Below are positions 62,859 to 64,000 of a DNA stretch of 64,000 bases, in pieces (position 1 is the first letter of the stretch; every line of letters starts with the position of its first letter). Both the position numbers and the translations under genes were made by a program. The notes under the pieces are model-generated. The model was not told the DNA's origin and did no database searches. It was given only the letters and a program-made list of their open reading frames with translations. Origin of the DNA: Halichondria panicea (lineage: Eukaryota > Porifera > Demospongiae > Suberitida > Halichondriidae); contig NC_087382.1 of NCBI RefSeq assembly GCF_963675165.1, forward strand, positions 4,007,963 through 4,071,962, given 5' to 3'.

Positions 62859-63215
62859 ATGAAGGTGGCTATTCTCGTCATGGCATTTGTTGCCCTCACA
62901 GCCAGTGTGGCTTACGCTGCTCCTACTGAGAATGAAGATGCTGAAATTGAGGCATTTCTGAACAAACTGATGGAGCAAGAAGAAGCCTCTGAGCAAGACG
63001 ACCATGCTGCTCAAATGGAGTCCTTCCTTGCCCAACTCCAAGATGAAGACGATGACGGCGAGGAAGCAGACCTTCAGGAGTTCTTTGCTCGAGAGCAGAT
63101 TCCAGCTAAGGTGCAAGGATGGAGGCGCATAGCCAGGAAGGTGGCAAGAGGAGTGAAGAAGTACGGACCAACAGCACTAAAGTACGGAGTGAAGTATGGA
63201 CTCGGTCGTCGTTAA
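62859..63215 (+). CDS. peptide gene 4: secreted acidic-basic precursor, short C-terminus
   Basis: 118 residues, the same basic region as gene 3 (RKVARG, KYGLGRR end), but signal and pro-region closer to gene 1 (VMAFVALTASVAYA, DDDGEEAD). The mix suggests unequal exchange or conversion within the array. Otherwise as gene 1. Confidence 0.8.
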   Translation: MKVAILVMAFVALTASVAYAAPTENEDAEIEAFLNKLMEQEEASEQDDHAAQMESFLAQLQDEDDDGEEADLQEFFAREQIPAKVQGWRRIARKVARGVKKYGPTALKYGVKYGLGRR

Positions 63216-63464
63216 GTGCCAGTGTTTCAGTGGAAACGTACTGTCGAGAACTGAGAAACTCATGTAGAAATAGACTAGTGTAGAAGAGTAGAACTTAGAA
63301 ATTTGATGCAATTGCAAAAATTGAAATGAGAATTTGTGTTTTCACACGATGTATGTAAGTGTAGTAGGAGTACTAGCGTACACTAAGAAACTATCTAACT
63401 GCAGGGAACCTAGTCACAGGGTAGTATACGCAGAATATAGCAGCTAAAGTAATAATACGTGTAT

Positions 63465-63595
63465 GGCCTTCCTCCGGCATCTGGGCCATGATATCAGGGG
63501 AGGAGAAGATGGGCTCGAGATAGAGCCAGGTGGCCTGCACTTTGAGCCATTCATCGAGGATTTCTTGGACCAATAGCAACCTGCCCTCCCACTCT
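63465..63595 (-). pseudogene. fossil dynein linker exon fragment 4
   Basis: Fourth fragment, opening a fifth repeat unit. The window ends about 400 bp later, just before the spot where the CAGGG element sits in the other units, so the array probably continues. Confidence 0.85.
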
Positions 63596-64000
63596 CTGTG
63601 GCAGGTAGATGGATTCAAAATGAGAATTTTACAAAAATCCACAATCTACATGATCAGTCTCGTTTTTATAGTTACGTATACGTGTTGCTACTAGGCCAGG
63701 CACACTCAGCTATAACTACATGCATGTAAGCTATATACGTCTGCACTGACAATAATTATATATACCGTGCACGCAGAAAATTTCGTGGTGTTTTTAATTT
63801 TGCGTTTTTCGTGGGTGGCTGCAGAACCTGAAAATTAGAACCCGTGGAAGGCTTTGTATGCCCTCACAATAAAGACAAAATATTGAATTGCACGAAATTT
63901 TACACCCGAGAAATATTCCACCCGTACGGCCTCTTTAGCAGCTCGGATAAATAGCTGTATTACAAGTGCATAACTTTCTACTAAGTGCTACAATATATAT

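Overview
This window looks like nuclear DNA of a demosponge. The AT-rich introns are mostly 50-400 bp with GT..AG ends, small inverted-repeat transposons are dense, and genes with animal-only domain mixes (Notch-ligand-like EGF receptors, ankyrin-Roc-COR-death proteins, an axonemal dynein) sit together. An Amphimedon-like species is my best guess. That is inference from style and gene content, not from a search.

Left block, 1 to 13 kb: the 3' end of a death-domain gene is followed by four tandem copies (A, B, C, D) of a Delta/Jagged-like type I membrane protein. Each copy has a 17-codon signal-peptide exon, an MNNL (C2-like) exon, a degenerate half of a DSL domain, EGF repeats, a transmembrane helix and a tyrosine-motif tail. 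C and D are intact. A and B carry disabling lesions. A dead copy of the last three dynein exons follows D on the minus strand.

Middle, 13 to 23.5 kb: after a stretch rich in miniature elements comes an ankyrin-Roc-COR-death gene on the plus strand. It holds one in-frame stop in an otherwise open 2.1-kb exon, and a 3.9-kb intron with a 37-bp minisatellite. Its last exons are paralogous to the death-domain gene at the window start.

Right block, 24 to 32 kb: two more receptor copies follow. E has a nonsense codon and tail frameshifts. F is open throughout except that a 3.8-kb foldback-type element, built of two huge inverted arrays of 9-bp repeats, sits inside an EGF repeat. The order death domain - receptors - dynein tail is thus present twice, so the left and right blocks are old segmental duplicates.

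From 32.4 to 53.1 kb the minus strand carries 48 exons of an inner-arm-type axonemal dynein heavy chain, from the linker through AAA1-AAA6 to the C-terminus (about 3,060 residues). The N-terminal tail is not seen.

From 53.1 kb to the end, where the upstream dynein intron should be, lie four plus-strand tandem copies of a small intronless gene. Each encodes a secreted precursor with a signal peptide, a very acidic pro-region and a very basic Gly-Trp/Tyr-rich C-terminus ending in Gly-Arg-Arg, the layout of amidated antimicrobial peptide precursors. Each repeat unit also carries a fossil 131-bp piece of the dynein linker exon. This peptide array is the most likely undescribed system here. It lies next to surface receptors and death-domain signalling proteins, which makes an immune or allorecognition setting plausible but unproven.
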